Source: Alentia gelatinosa
Taxonomy: Eukaryota > Annelida > Polychaeta > Phyllodocida > Polynoidae
Direction: 5' to 3'
NCBI GenBank assembly: GCA_950022655.1
Contig: OX465584.1
Location: 60,080,841 to 60,144,840 of the forward strand
DNA: 64,000 nt
Positions 43,623 to 55,238 of the stretch are shown piece by piece (the first letter of the stretch is position 1; the number at the start of each line of letters is the position of its first letter). A model generated the notes under the pieces. That model saw only the letters and a list, made by a program, of their open reading frames with translations. It ran no database searches and was not told the origin of the DNA. The position numbers and the translations under genes are program-made.

Positions 43623-46604
43623 GCAGAGCAGCAAAGACCATGTTCTAAGCTGGTTTCCTAGAGGCTTGTGGCCGGAAGTGAGATCTCCAAATCTCATTCC
43701 AGCTCATATGATCTCGAGAAGACTGCTCCGCTGTGATAAAAGAAAAAAATTCCTGTATATGTATACTAATAATGTATATTATTTGAGGTATTAATCACAG
43801 GGGTCGCATCAGTCAACCTTAACTTAATACCCCCACACCTCACCAGGTGGGGTTTGATATGGGACAGGTGCGCCGGTACAGGTAGTGCGCACCAGTCTCA
43901 TTGTATACACAGAAGGCTCGACATGAGACTCAGTCTCCTCTTCACACTTTTCCTGACTTTGGACCTGTGTATCCTCCAAATTTTTAATTTTTGTTTTTTT
44001 AAATTTTTGTTACATTAAATATGAGGGGTATAACAAATTCCCCAATTTCCCATTTCATTGTCATTGTCTTATGTGTTTTAATATAAAAGCCATATGTGTG
44101 CCAGTTATTAGTAGTATATGGATGGATGTATCATACGTGTGTGTGGATATTTCTATCAACATGTTTAATAGGAAGGTCTCCGTCACAATAGAATCAGCAA
44201 TAGACTTTTGACAATGCAGCCAACATAGCATATGTATCAAAGTGTGATATGGAGGTACGAGTTGCATCATGTGGCTAAACCCTTTCACTACCCTGCATAG
44301 CACCAGACACACACTCTGAAATACGCTGCTGCAGTACCATTTTCACCCTTGTAGTACGCTGGCTCTTTTCACAATATCAACAGTGACGTCATTATATCAC
44401 ACCTCCATGGTAATCCAAAACAATTAATCAAATTTCAGAAATGACACCATAAGGCAATATAGCGAACTTAGCTTGAGAATGCCTCCAGGCATAATGGTGT
44501 TTTATGCCTGGGAATACTTCCAGGCATTATAGCGTAGCTAAAGGATTAACAGGTCTGTTCCACCAGGCATAGTGACAGGCTAACCCGGCGTTTACACTAG
44601 ACAACAACATGGCAACTGTAGATTGTCTCTCCAATAGTCGCCAAGTGTCCACTGCAAATGTCTTCGAGCTCAGAATGCATCCATTCGCTCTTAACCTCTC
44701 TCTCAATGTTATATGTACTGAGATTAATCTTAAAGAAGGTCGAATGTAGTGTAGGCTGTCGTGGATTTTAGGAGTCTGTGATAGACTAGAGACTGTATCA
44801 ATGTGGACTTGTCAGACTTCACCTCCTGATTTGTGGATACGAAAATTGGCAATGTCCACATAGCAAGTTTACAGTGAAGCCAATTCGTGAGAATAACATA
44901 TACATGTGCATTCTCATCATACATGGCCGACGTTTAGAACTGGGGACACTTCAAAGACTGTGATTGACAGGACCTAGATTTTCAAACAATGCTCCTGGAA
45001 TCTACAGACTAGGATGTTGGACACAGGGGAGACCTATTTAAAAAGACACTCATTGGTAACCCTTAGGAATTCACAAATATTACTATAGCATTAAAGACTA
45101 CATGTCTTCGTCTAGGAATATAGCAGGTAGCTAGTTAACTTAGAGCAGATTCAACTTTTAGCAGATGTGTGTGAACAAAAATACCTTCCTTGAAACAGCT
45201 CAACTATGGTTGAGCAATGATTACTGAGTTATACAAATACTGAGTTACTTACAATGATGTAAGCTATGAGAGCTGTTGGTGAATTAAACATGGGTAGCTA
45301 ATTCAGCAATATAATTGCCAAGTTTATGTGAAGTGTAAAGATGTTGGGGGGAAATTAGGCTTTATCATTGCTACGTGCTATCGTTGGACAGCCTTGTGTA
45401 CTTTTATGTATGTCATTCTCAGCTTGCATTGAGCACTGTATGCATCATGTCTTCTAGGTTGAGAGTCACCATGCACTTCTACACTGGTCGCATATAACTA
45501 TTCATGCCTCATCTGAATTTATATTTGTCTGCACCGCCCAAGCCTTGCTCCAAACTCTGTGTGTTGACCTAGATTCACTTGTCCATTAGTTTATGTGAAA
45601 TCTGTCAGATGGCACACCAAATACTCAGATTATGCTGACGTCACAGTCATGTGTGTAGTGACATCATTGCTGGGATAACCCAAATTTCCAATAACCAATT
45701 TTAAGTTCTGATACATTAGGCAGAAGCCATTGACCATATTTAAACTATTCAACAAAGATCATGGGGGAAAAATCAAGAGACAACAAAAGTTACCTGACCA
45801 ATATTTGACATTTTTCGCTCCACAGACCAAAATATTTGGTTAATATCAATGATTTTGTAAGATTAACTAGGTTGCAGGTACAAGAGTCGGCTTCCAAGAT
45901 GTTATATAAAAAGTAAGCCAGCAAGTGGAAACTGACATTGATAACCAAGACCACCAATCTGATATACCACCAACAGACTATACTTGCAAGGTCACAAAAA
46001 ATGTTGAACATTTTGTCAGTAATTGGAAATTGGATTATATAATATGACTGATGATGTCACTTGCTGTTGGCAAGTTGCAGGGTGTATTACTTCTCTAAAC
46101 ACTGAGGCTGTGTAAGGTTAAAGTTGTGAATGCTAAATTCCTGCCTGGTGCCATGTTTGAGAGCATGGTATTGGCCCAACCAGTTAAAGTCAGAGGCCTA
46201 TCAAATCTATGTGAGGCCACAGATATTGTAATGGTGGCACTACCTGTAGTTCCAACTACATATGAGGACTACATGAGGTTTATTGGTAACTTCTGTTTTT
46301 ACTGGAAGTCAGAGAGACTCTAGGATGTGCCTACTTCCATCTTGCTCCAGTGTCCTGGTATTCATTTGTGTATTCTGTTACGGAAATTGATGCTATAAGC
46401 ACACTTTAACCAGATGGGTAAACACCTTGTTACAGATGACTGATTATTGGAGAACTCGCCTGAAATGAACTCACCCTGATTTGAAAATGTTGCACAGTAA
46501 TTTAATCTTATGTTTCAATTATATCTAACTATCATCCACCTAATACATAGTGTCCATAGGAAACACATGTGCAGCGTGTATCTACATACCAAGAACATTT
46601 GAAG

Positions 46605-46665
46605 TCTAATTGAACAAATTGGATGTTAAACTACCCAAACAAACAAACAAACAAAACAAACAGCT
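46605..46665 (+). mobile_element. SINE 3' tail fragment with (CAAA)n
   Basis: ATTGAACAAATTGGATGTTAAACTACCC followed by CAAACAAACAAACAAA is the complement of the tail of the SINEs at 48667 and 60942. Present in duplication copy B only. Confidence 0.7.
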
Positions 46666-47535
46666 ATGTTGTATGTTCCAGGCTGCAAACCTCGAAGTTG
46701 CCTCTGCGCAATATCCTTGCATGCACTCAGTTATTACCGGTAGTATGCATGAACAACTTGGAGCATACGACTGCTGGTATCTGAAACCAGTCAATATTGC
46801 CTATATATACATATAATATATATATATGTGTGTATGTGTCAACATTTTTTCTGGGTCTAGCAGTTGTTCAAACACCATACTATGGGAGATGGAGACACAT
46901 AGACACACAAATATATACCTGTGGCTTTACTTTCCAGCAATATCAACATCCTGTAGTGACAATTGTACACTTAGTAACAGATCAGAAAAGTATGTTGCAC
47001 ATTATTCCCTTGGTTTACACCACAAATCTCACATGAGCATATTAATAGTAATCCATAATGTAAGGAGAAATGAAAAAGGAGTTTTTTTCAGGCCAAGGCT
47101 ATACTGAGGGTGACTTCATATGGGGCTGCTTTCTCCAGTGTTCTGATGACTGGTGGTTTGGTGGTACTGCTGTTTACAGTGTTATATATGCATATCACAT
47201 GCACAGAGTAATTGTTAATCAGGAGATCCTTGCACGATAGTGTATTCCTTACCAACTTGTTAATTACCCACATAGGCTTATACCAACTCATAAGGTGGCG
47301 TGTTTGCACATGAAACAACCGGGCGATATTTATGCAAAATGACTATTTTTATGTTCCGTCGATATATTGTTCATCAGGAGAGTCGACTAGCTATTGGGAA
47401 CGCTGTTATTTAGATACGTATATATATGTATAAATGTTGATAGAAAAGCTACTTGTTATGGTGGACAAGCCAAGTTGTAAAATAAGACAAAATAAAGTTG
47501 TAATCCTGCACACATCTTCATTTGAGTCTCTGAAT

Positions 47536-48666
47536 TGATTCAAATGAAAATTGTAAGTAGTTGCAAAAGATATTTATGTCATACGTTTTGATAATGTTGC
47601 TTTTTTAATTCTAGTAATGGTAGGCAGTAAAGGCAAGAATATGAAATTAATTAAAATGAACACATTGGTGATAACCACAGCACATAAATTTAGAGTTATT
47701 TGGAAGAGTAACTATTTCAAACGTCTGAATACAGGAGTGATAGTCCGACAGCGATGGGGGTTGACCCTTGACTTTGATTTAGTTTTTTACTTTGCTGATT
47801 AGTCATCTCTGGGATGTATATAATAAGATCTAGGGTGGTGTGGAGCTCTCACCCTTGAGCAATTTTTAATATTCAAGATGGCGTCCTCATGATGGTCTGA
47901 AGTTATAAACCTCCAATTTTTCAATATATATTGCCAGAGAACAATGATTTTCTAGTTAATATTTATGTTTTGGAGTCCAATAATCTTAATGGACAGGGTT
48001 TGAGTAGTATTGGATTTACTGTTGCAATGGTAGCTAGCTATTTTGCTACATCTAAACAGATAAAGCGGGTAAAAAGAGATAAAAACTACATATCTTTAGG
48101 TGTTTTCTGGGGTTGGGGTGTCCAACTGACTTCGTCCAAAACTGTTCTAATAAAAGCCAACCATTAAACCGATTGGACAGCAGTTGAGTTCTATTTGTCG
48201 ACCTTTTTGTCAAAATTATATATCATTGAAGACAATATGAAAAGAACATTATTTATATTTCCTAAATAAGCCTCAAGGATTTAAGAAATATCAAGAATAG
48301 AACAGTATCAAGAATGTCTTAGGTTGAAAACGGCTAATAAGGAAATTACCATAAAATAGCACTCATGAATGTTTATGTTTAAAAACAAGGTTCAAAACAA
48401 GGTTCAAGATTGGCCTGCGGGCACCTCAGTTTCTCACAAAACTATTTTGCTGTTACAATGATTTTTTGGCTTGTTTGTTTGGGTAGCTTAACTTCCAATT
48501 TCTTCAATTAGACTTTCATACCATGACCACCCAGATGCTGTTGGATCCATTCTTGGTGGATCTGGGTACATTCCTCAAGACTGCCACCTGAAGGTGAGCA
48601 TAGGTAACATCATCCTTGAAAACATCACAGTGTATTCTTGTCATGGGCATCAGCCTTGATTCTGTC
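47536..48666. other. Intergenic, nothing recognised except a SINE tail
   Basis: AT-rich. GCTTGTTTGTTTGGGTAGCTTAAC near 48470-48515 is another SINE 3'-tail piece. No supported gene. Confidence 0.5.
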
Positions 48667-49072
48667 AGGTTTTGTTTGTTTGTTGTTTGCCAGGGTAGTT
48701 TAATGTCCAATTTGTTCAATTAGACTTACTTCGGGTTTGACCAAATCTATGAGATGAATGTAAGTAGAAATCTTACTCATACACATTTACCAAGGTCAGA
48801 GTTCTTTTACTTTCCACACCACATAGACATGGTATGAGAAAGATTGACCGTTGATATGGCAGTAAATCTATCACTGCTGGAGATGAAGGAGAAAAGTGGC
48901 TACAGTGGAACTCAAATAAACAAAGTCCAGTGCTCTTTATCACTGAGCTAACTCCCCACCCTGGTCGCTTTTGTTATGCTTGCATGCAAGCATATCAGGT
49001 CTGCACCACAAGGAGGCGAGGCGACCAAGAGGGTGAACAGATTGGTAATTGCTGTACACCCCAGCAGACCAA
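48667..49072 (-). mobile_element. tRNA-derived SINE (minus strand)
   Basis: Read on the minus strand: a leader, then GGGGAGTTAGCTCAGTGATAAAGAGC (Pol III A-box-like), a body, and a tail of CAAACAAACAAAAC. Same family as 58606-59060 and 61560-61988. Confidence 0.75.
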
Positions 49073-49202
49073 GGCTATGTGTAGACTTTCTTGCATATAT
49101 GTAACTGTGAACATAATGATTGCAACCAATTACTGTAATGATTATATGATGCACAAATATTTCTTGTATGGTTGCTGAAAAACAGGCTCTTCTGGTGACT
49201 TC

Positions 49203-49892
49203 CTATACGATTGTAATAATAACCTTAACCACTGAATTGGACATATTTGAGAATTTGGTTTTTTGACAATAGGAATTTTCAGAACTCGTTCTGAGAACTG
49301 AACCGTTAAACATACTATAATAAAAAGTCACATCTTTACATTTAATATAATGTGGAGAATCTGGGTAATGTGATCTTCTCAATAAACATCTAAATGCAAG
49401 TGTTGTGGCAGACCAAAGAATTAAATTATTGTCTGCCCACCCCAGCAAATGCAACACAGTATAATTGCTGGTCTAGTGTAAGGATATGAGCCTCTGATAT
49501 TTGATTTGCCTTCATCATTGCTGTCATCATTGTTGCTGCATCTGGAGGGAATTTATGGAAGATTTTTATCCTGGGTGTCATTGAATGGCCTTGCTCATGA
49601 CACATCTTTGTGTAATAGCCATTCATTTCTAGACAATCGTCAGTGATAATGATATCCTGAATAAATGCAAAGCCATTTTCAGTTGCCCACTTAGGTGACA
49701 TACCCTGAGATATGAGGGAATATATGAGAGAATACATTTTTGACCTCTACCACTAGTGGCTGCTGCTACGACTGGCTTAGACCGTTCACTCTTCTTGAGG
49801 CGAGGACTGGTTTCAATTAGTGGGGTGTCATTTTTGTTAGTTTGCTGCATGTTGATCACTGAGTGTGTGGAGAGTTCTTGGCAAAGACACAT
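49203..49892 (-). pseudogene. Broken coding fragments of an apparent mobile or multicopy gene
   Basis: Three overlapping minus-strand frames look protein-like. 49426-49737 reads WATENGFAFIQDIIITDDC, then MNGYYTKMCHEQGHSMTPR and LTLDQQLYCVA. From memory this resembles an unnamed multicopy family of invertebrate genomes with a DQxLYxxA motif. 49629-49892 would supply the sequence before it after a frameshift (NDTPLIETSPRLKKSERSKP). 49203-49457 contains LILWSATTLAFRCLLRRSHY and KDVTF, which recall the start of a DIRS/Crypton-type tyrosine recombinase domain. The frames overlap in different phases, so this is decayed sequence or a junction of two fragments. The family names are tentative. Confidence 0.4.
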
Positions 49893-50049
49893 CCCATCAT
49901 GCTATTTCAACTCTACTCCCATTAAAACCATAAATCTGAAAATAATTAATGTATATCAAAACATTACAGGATCCAGTCATGGTAGGATCTTTGTTGTTAC
50001 CATGACATCAGAACTATCCTAGCATGATCTTAGGAGGCACTCAACTAAC

Positions 50050-52120
50050 CAAATCTGTATTCTTTTAGTTATGTATCACTTCCTTCATTTCCAAACATAA
50101 GTTGTTATAGATGGTTACCATGGAAACAGAAAATCTGACTCATCCAATATATTTATCTGATATATTGTGGTCATGAACTTACAGCTATGATGTAAAAGCA
50201 ATGCATTAATTTATATTTTCCCGCCAGATTTACCTTTTTTCCCCTATCATCAGCTTAATTGTAGCAATACAGCTAGTTACCATAGCAACGGTGAATCCAA
50301 TTCTTCTCAAACCCTCAAAAACTCAAAGATGAAAAAGATGTTTAAATCCATTTTAAAGAGGACAATTTCGATAAATTGGCTGAAATGCCATATGTTGATG
50401 TACAAGAAATTAAATAGATGATTTATTGCCCTGCGATAGAGCCTGGACATTTCTCTTAGTTATGTATGGTACAAGAAACAGAATACATGTATAACATTTC
50501 TCTGACAGTTTAGAGATCATATGACTATACTGTACTGTAAGTTACGGTGGCAATGCTATGAAAAACAATTGCAATGCAATTGAAGCACTTGCCCCTTTAT
50601 TGGACCATAACTATAGTGGCAACTATCAAGAACTTCTAAACTTCTCAATGTACTATACGATAGACCAAATAAAGAAATTTGGATATAAATAACCTTTATC
50701 TCTAAATCTTATCAATACATCAGCAACATTAATTAAGCCACTCAGGATAATAGAGTTGAAGGATGTCAAAGAGAAATACTTAAATGTTGTTAAGTCACAA
50801 TAAGTCTATGATTTATTCAAATTATTTTCTCATGGAATATCACAATTTCTCTCACACCTTATGCTTGGGATGCTAAACATTGTATCACACACAGCCTAAG
50901 AAAATATTCTCATTGGTTACATGCTTGGAAATACCATTATAATTACTGTGAAATCATCCTAGAAGACCTTCACTAAATATAATTCCTTATCTAAATTCAT
51001 CAATATGCTTAATTATATATTTTCAAAAACACTAAGCAGTACTATAGATTTCATATGAAGGGACTCATTCCAAATTTCATGTGAATGTACATCGACCATA
51101 GAATTAACTAGTATAACATAACAAGCCTTTTCAATACATGAATCCATCCTTATATCATATATCTTATAGAATATTATCTATCCTGTTCTCTAACAAGGTG
51201 AGAATATTTCATCTGCATTGTGTAGAAAGTTTTAAAACATCACATCAGACAATGTTGAAATAAGGTGCATTACTTTTTTGAAGTTTTAAAACAACCCTGA
51301 GAGGACAAACTCATTTCACAACCACAGTACAAATATGTTGCAATATCTTTTACATTTTAACTACAAATAATAACATTTAAAGTTTTGATTTAGGTTTTCA
51401 CTTAATGAAATCAAGCTTTGTAGCAAACCTTCCTATGACATGAAACAAAGTTTATGCATAGAAATTACAATTTAGGGACATGTTATAACTACAGTGGAAG
51501 ATCTTTCCCAGGATTGAACTGTTTTAATAAAGTAACAAAAATTTTAAAAGGGATAGGTTGAGAAACATTAGTTTTTATGTTAGAGTTGGTACCTTTGTAC
51601 TGGGATCACAATAACCTGTCACAGTACACAAATGCTAACAATTTGGCTTTAATTATCCTTGCCATTAAAGCTTTCCTAACTTTTGAACAGATCTACACTG
51701 CTACATCAAGACAACATTAACTCGACTAAAGTTACATCAACAATTCTCTATGGTTAGCATTCTTTTATCCTATTTAACAATCTCATCCTGAAACATTTTG
51801 GTATCACTGAACAAATAATTTCTATAAACAATCTCAAACAATGAGTTATTCAAATCCCAAGTGTAATTATGACCTTTGTTGTTAATAAGGGTAAATTCGA
51901 CAAGTCATCACAGCAATGTCTATCAGCAATGCACTGACTCTAGCAACTGGCATGAAAAATCATGGAGAAAAGCTTAGAAATAAGATCTTGAGAGAAAAAT
52001 GACTGGACAGTGTCAGGACTGGAAATAAAAGATGGAGATATGGGCCAGATCAGTTATGGAGACCCGCTTGCTTTCTGATATAATTTTTTAAATATATATA
52101 TATAAAAAGTTAACATATTT
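50050..52120. other. AT-rich intergenic stretch, nothing recognised
   Basis: No open frame of note, no inverted or tandem repeats seen by eye, apart from a short (TA)n near 52095. Confidence 0.6.
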
Positions 52121-52129
52121 GGTGGCAGC

Positions 52130-53110
52130 CTGACAATGGCCTGGGTTTAGCCAGGTCCAGTCAGGGTATGGCCAGGGGAAATTTAATGTTTTAGGACAGT
52201 GAGAATGATAAGTACAAAGGTAGGAGACTTCGTGGGGTGTCATCTTCGGATGGGTTTAGCCGGGTCCAGTCAGGGTATGGCCAGGGGAAATTTAATGTTT
52301 TGGGATAGTGAGAAGGATAAGTAAAAAGGTAGGAGAGTTCGTGGGGTGTCATCTTCTGATAGGTTTAGCCGGGTCCAGTCAGGGTATGGCCAGGGGATAT
52401 TTAATGTTTTGGGACAGTGAGAATGATAAGTACAAAGGTAGGAGACTTCGTGGGGTGTCATCTTCGGATGGGTTTAGCCGGGTCCAGTCAGGGTATGGCC
52501 AGGGGAAATTTAATGTTTTGGGACAGTGAGATAATAAGTACAAAGGTAGGAGACTTCGTGGGGTGTCATCTTCGGATGGGTTTAGCCAGGTCCAGTCAGG
52601 GTATGGCCAGGGGAAATTTAATGTTTTGGGACAGTGAGAATGATAAGTACAAAGTTAGGAGAGTTCATGGGGTGTCATCTTCGGATGTGTTTAGCCGGGT
52701 CCAGTCAGGGTATGGCCAGGGGAAATTTAATGTTTTGGGACAGTGAGAATGATAAGTACAAAGGTAGGAGACTTCGTGGGGTGTCATCTTCGGATGGGTT
52801 TAGCCGGGTCCAGTCAGGGTATGGCCAGGGGAAATTTAATGTTTTGGGATAGTGAGAAGGATAAGTAAAAAGGTAGGAGAGTTCGTGGGGTGTCATCTTC
52901 GGATGGGTTTAGCCGGGTCCAGTCAGGGTATGGCCAGGGGATATTTAATGTTTTGGGACAGTGAGAATGATAAGTACAAAGGTAGGAGACTTCGTGGGGT
53001 GTCATCTTCGGATGGGTTTAGCCGGGTCCAGTCAGGGTATGGCCAGGGGATATTTAATGTTTTGGGACAGTGAGAAGGATAAGTACAAAGGTAGGAGAGT
53101 TCGTGGGAGG
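52130..53110. repeat. 109-bp minisatellite, 9 copies
   Basis: TTTAGCCGGGTCCAGTCAGG recurs at about 52145, 52253, 52362, 52471, 52580, 52690, 52799, 52908 and 53017, followed in each unit by GGGGAAATTTAATGTTTTGG. One unit is a base or two short. Units are about 95% alike. Periodic open frames on both strands are by-products. Confidence 0.95.
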
Positions 53111-53862
53111 AAAATGATAGCAGAGTGATCACATGTTTTCTATATTTTATTGTCCTTCTCCTGACCTAAATCCTTGAGAAGGACAGTTCATAATGCAAGC
53201 CACCCTCTGATTATTTTTCTCTGTGTTTGTTCTGGGTTCTGGTGGGATGCCTAATTGAAAGAAGTGGCAATTCTTATCATTTAATTGCGAATATAACTGT
53301 TGGAAACTCTGAAGGATACCATTCAAGTGTATGTGTTGATTATATACTGGTTGGTTTATCTACTACCTTCAGATAGGAACCTATTGATAGAATAGATTAG
53401 AGGATTGAGGTAAAAAAACAATGACAGATTTATTAAACAGCCTGGAAGGACATTTAAATCTACATCCTTCTCACTGTCCTATGGCAAATCCATGTTTATT
53501 AAATGCTGACTTTCCTATGATATTCTAAGAGTCCTTTCAGTTATCAAATTCTCCCAGGTTTGGCCCATTTGAGGATATTGTGCCATCAGAAACAAAAATC
53601 TTGGATGATCATATTTTATCAGGCTACTTGCATCCTGTAGCAATCTTCCCGGGTCAAGTGGTTGCATAAATCTGGAGTCTTTTACATTTAGGTCCATACC
53701 TGATACTCATAAAAATACACTTAAACAATCATGGAGACTTGCTCTCACTACCTCATGTAAATTCATATCACACTTAGTCTTTTATTTTATCACACATGAA
53801 TCGTTGTCGTAAATCAGAAAACTATATATTGTGCCTCCATCCTCTTCATATGTCAATCAAGT

Positions 53863-54240
53863 CTATCGTAAAACCGGATGAGTTTTAATCTGGGCCCCCA
53901 TATGCGACGACTGGAGTTTGGCATATCCGGAGCCAAAACTCCAAGAGTCGCATACGGGAGCCCAGATTAAAACAAATAAGGTTTTGATTTTATCCTACCC
54001 CCTGTGAACGATATTTTTATGTGAGGATAATAACAAAAAACACGATAAAAACTTTCTGAAGTCTTCTATATAGCTCTCCTTGCTGCTCTGAAGGCGCTTG
54101 GAACAACTTTCAGCTGCTAATCTCTGATTGGTCCATTTTTTGTACGCTCCTAGGAGCGATTTTTTATCCGTATGCGACATACGGGTGCATACGGAAAGTC
54201 AATGTTAAGCCTATGGGATTTTATATTAGGGGTAGGATAA
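53863..54240. mobile_element. Foldback MITE, TTATCCTACCCC family, reverse copy
   Basis: CTATCGTAAAACCGGATGAG to TATTAGGGGTAGGATAA: the reverse complement of 23901-24267 along its length. Shows the family is dispersed between the two genes. Confidence 0.85.
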
Positions 54241-54359
54241 TACACAATTCAGATTGCATTCAATAACTTGTACATCTCAGAAAATAACTCTCAGGTGATA
54301 AACAAAAAAACACAAAGAATTGAATGATACTATGTCTTCCATCTTCATATTTGCTAATC

Positions 54360-54660
54360 TGACTTTTCTTTCAGCAGAGAATGGAATTTTGAAAAGATAG
54401 AAAAACTGCAGGGGCCTGGGAAGGAACCCCTAATGTTTCTGGAATTTGAAATTTGGGTAATCAAAAAAGGGGATATATTTTTCGTGTTGAATTTACTTCC
54501 TAAGGGACTGAGAAACCATGGAAAACAAATCGTTATTAACCATGGAATGGGACTGGGGAGGTTTGGACGACTATTTATTGTTGTAAATGAGACCCATTTT
54601 ATGCTCTCCTTATTGGACCAGAGATGCTCGCGTCCATTAAAGAAAATCCCTGAAGTCATT
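54360..54660. repeat. Diverged repeat shared with 58440-58600 and 62510-62640
   Basis: ATATATTTTTCGTGTTGAATTTACTTCC, GGACTGAGAAA and the GGGACTGGGGAGG region follow the same order as TTTCATGTGGAATTTACTGC, GAGACTGAGAAAACATC in the PGP introns. Confidence 0.45.
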
Positions 54661-55045
54661 TAGTTGTTATTTTATACAACTGAAACCCATCTGTAACCTA
54701 AGCCAATGGTCTCAGGGATTCTCTGTTATGCATTATGTCAGGAAAAACCCTGAAGATCATGGAAGTAATAAAACACACATTTACAGGGAAGTCATGTATC
54801 TGGGGTTCTAGAAATAATATGGGGTTGACATACGTATCATTAAGGCTTTGAAATACTGAGGACACTATTTCTGTATTTGATTTTTTTTAAATTCCTGATT
54901 TCAGGGATTTCCCTGAACACTGACATCCCAGTTTTATACAAGAAAGACAAAATCATAAACTGTAAATGAAAAAAAAAATGAAAACAAAGATTTCTTTAAA
55001 AAATAGTAAACCTGCCATCTCTGTAATTCTGGGTTATGGCTATCA

Positions 55046-55238
55046 TCAGTCAGACATCTTTTCGATGAGTGTCTTCAGCTCGCCGAGCCTTGGCACGTAG
55101 TAGTGAGGCACCTGTTGGAGCTTCTCGGAGTCCCCGCTGGCCTTGAGCTGCGCCACTTCGTCGAGCGAGCTGTAACCGGTGAGAACGAGCAGACCGCGCA
55201 GACCACAGTTGTGGGCGAGCGCCATGTCTGTGTTGCAC
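55046..55238 (-). CDS. PGP: PGP last exon: C-terminus and stop
   Basis: The minus-strand acceptor cttacag precedes GTGCAACACAGAC. One base completes the Arg of GDR, then 63 codons and TGA follow. It reads CNTDMALAHNCGLRGLLVLT, the second Asp of HAD motif IV and the strand after it, then SLDEV and VPHYYVPRLGEL, ending KMSD. The exon is distinctly GC-rich compared with its AT-rich flanks. A minus-strand AATAAA lies about 470 bases beyond the stop (54574-54579), but it falls in repeat-like sequence, so I do not call it. Confidence 0.93.

Larger units (their letters stand above)
40553..47535. repeat. Segmental duplication, copy B
   Basis: Counterpart of 29720-36838. Unique insertions in this copy are 40627-41096, a MITE pair at 41686-42269, about 540 bp at 43085-43622, about 340 bp at 43750-44085, and a SINE tail plus hairpin at 46605-46800. 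Confidence 0.92.

Noticed and set aside
48930..49178. Plus-strand frame CYACMQAYQVCTTRRRG with a relative at 58862-59191
   Set aside because: It is SINE leader and head sequence read on the wrong strand.
52308..53132. Several 63-109-residue frames on both strands
   Set aside because: By-products of the 109-bp minisatellite.
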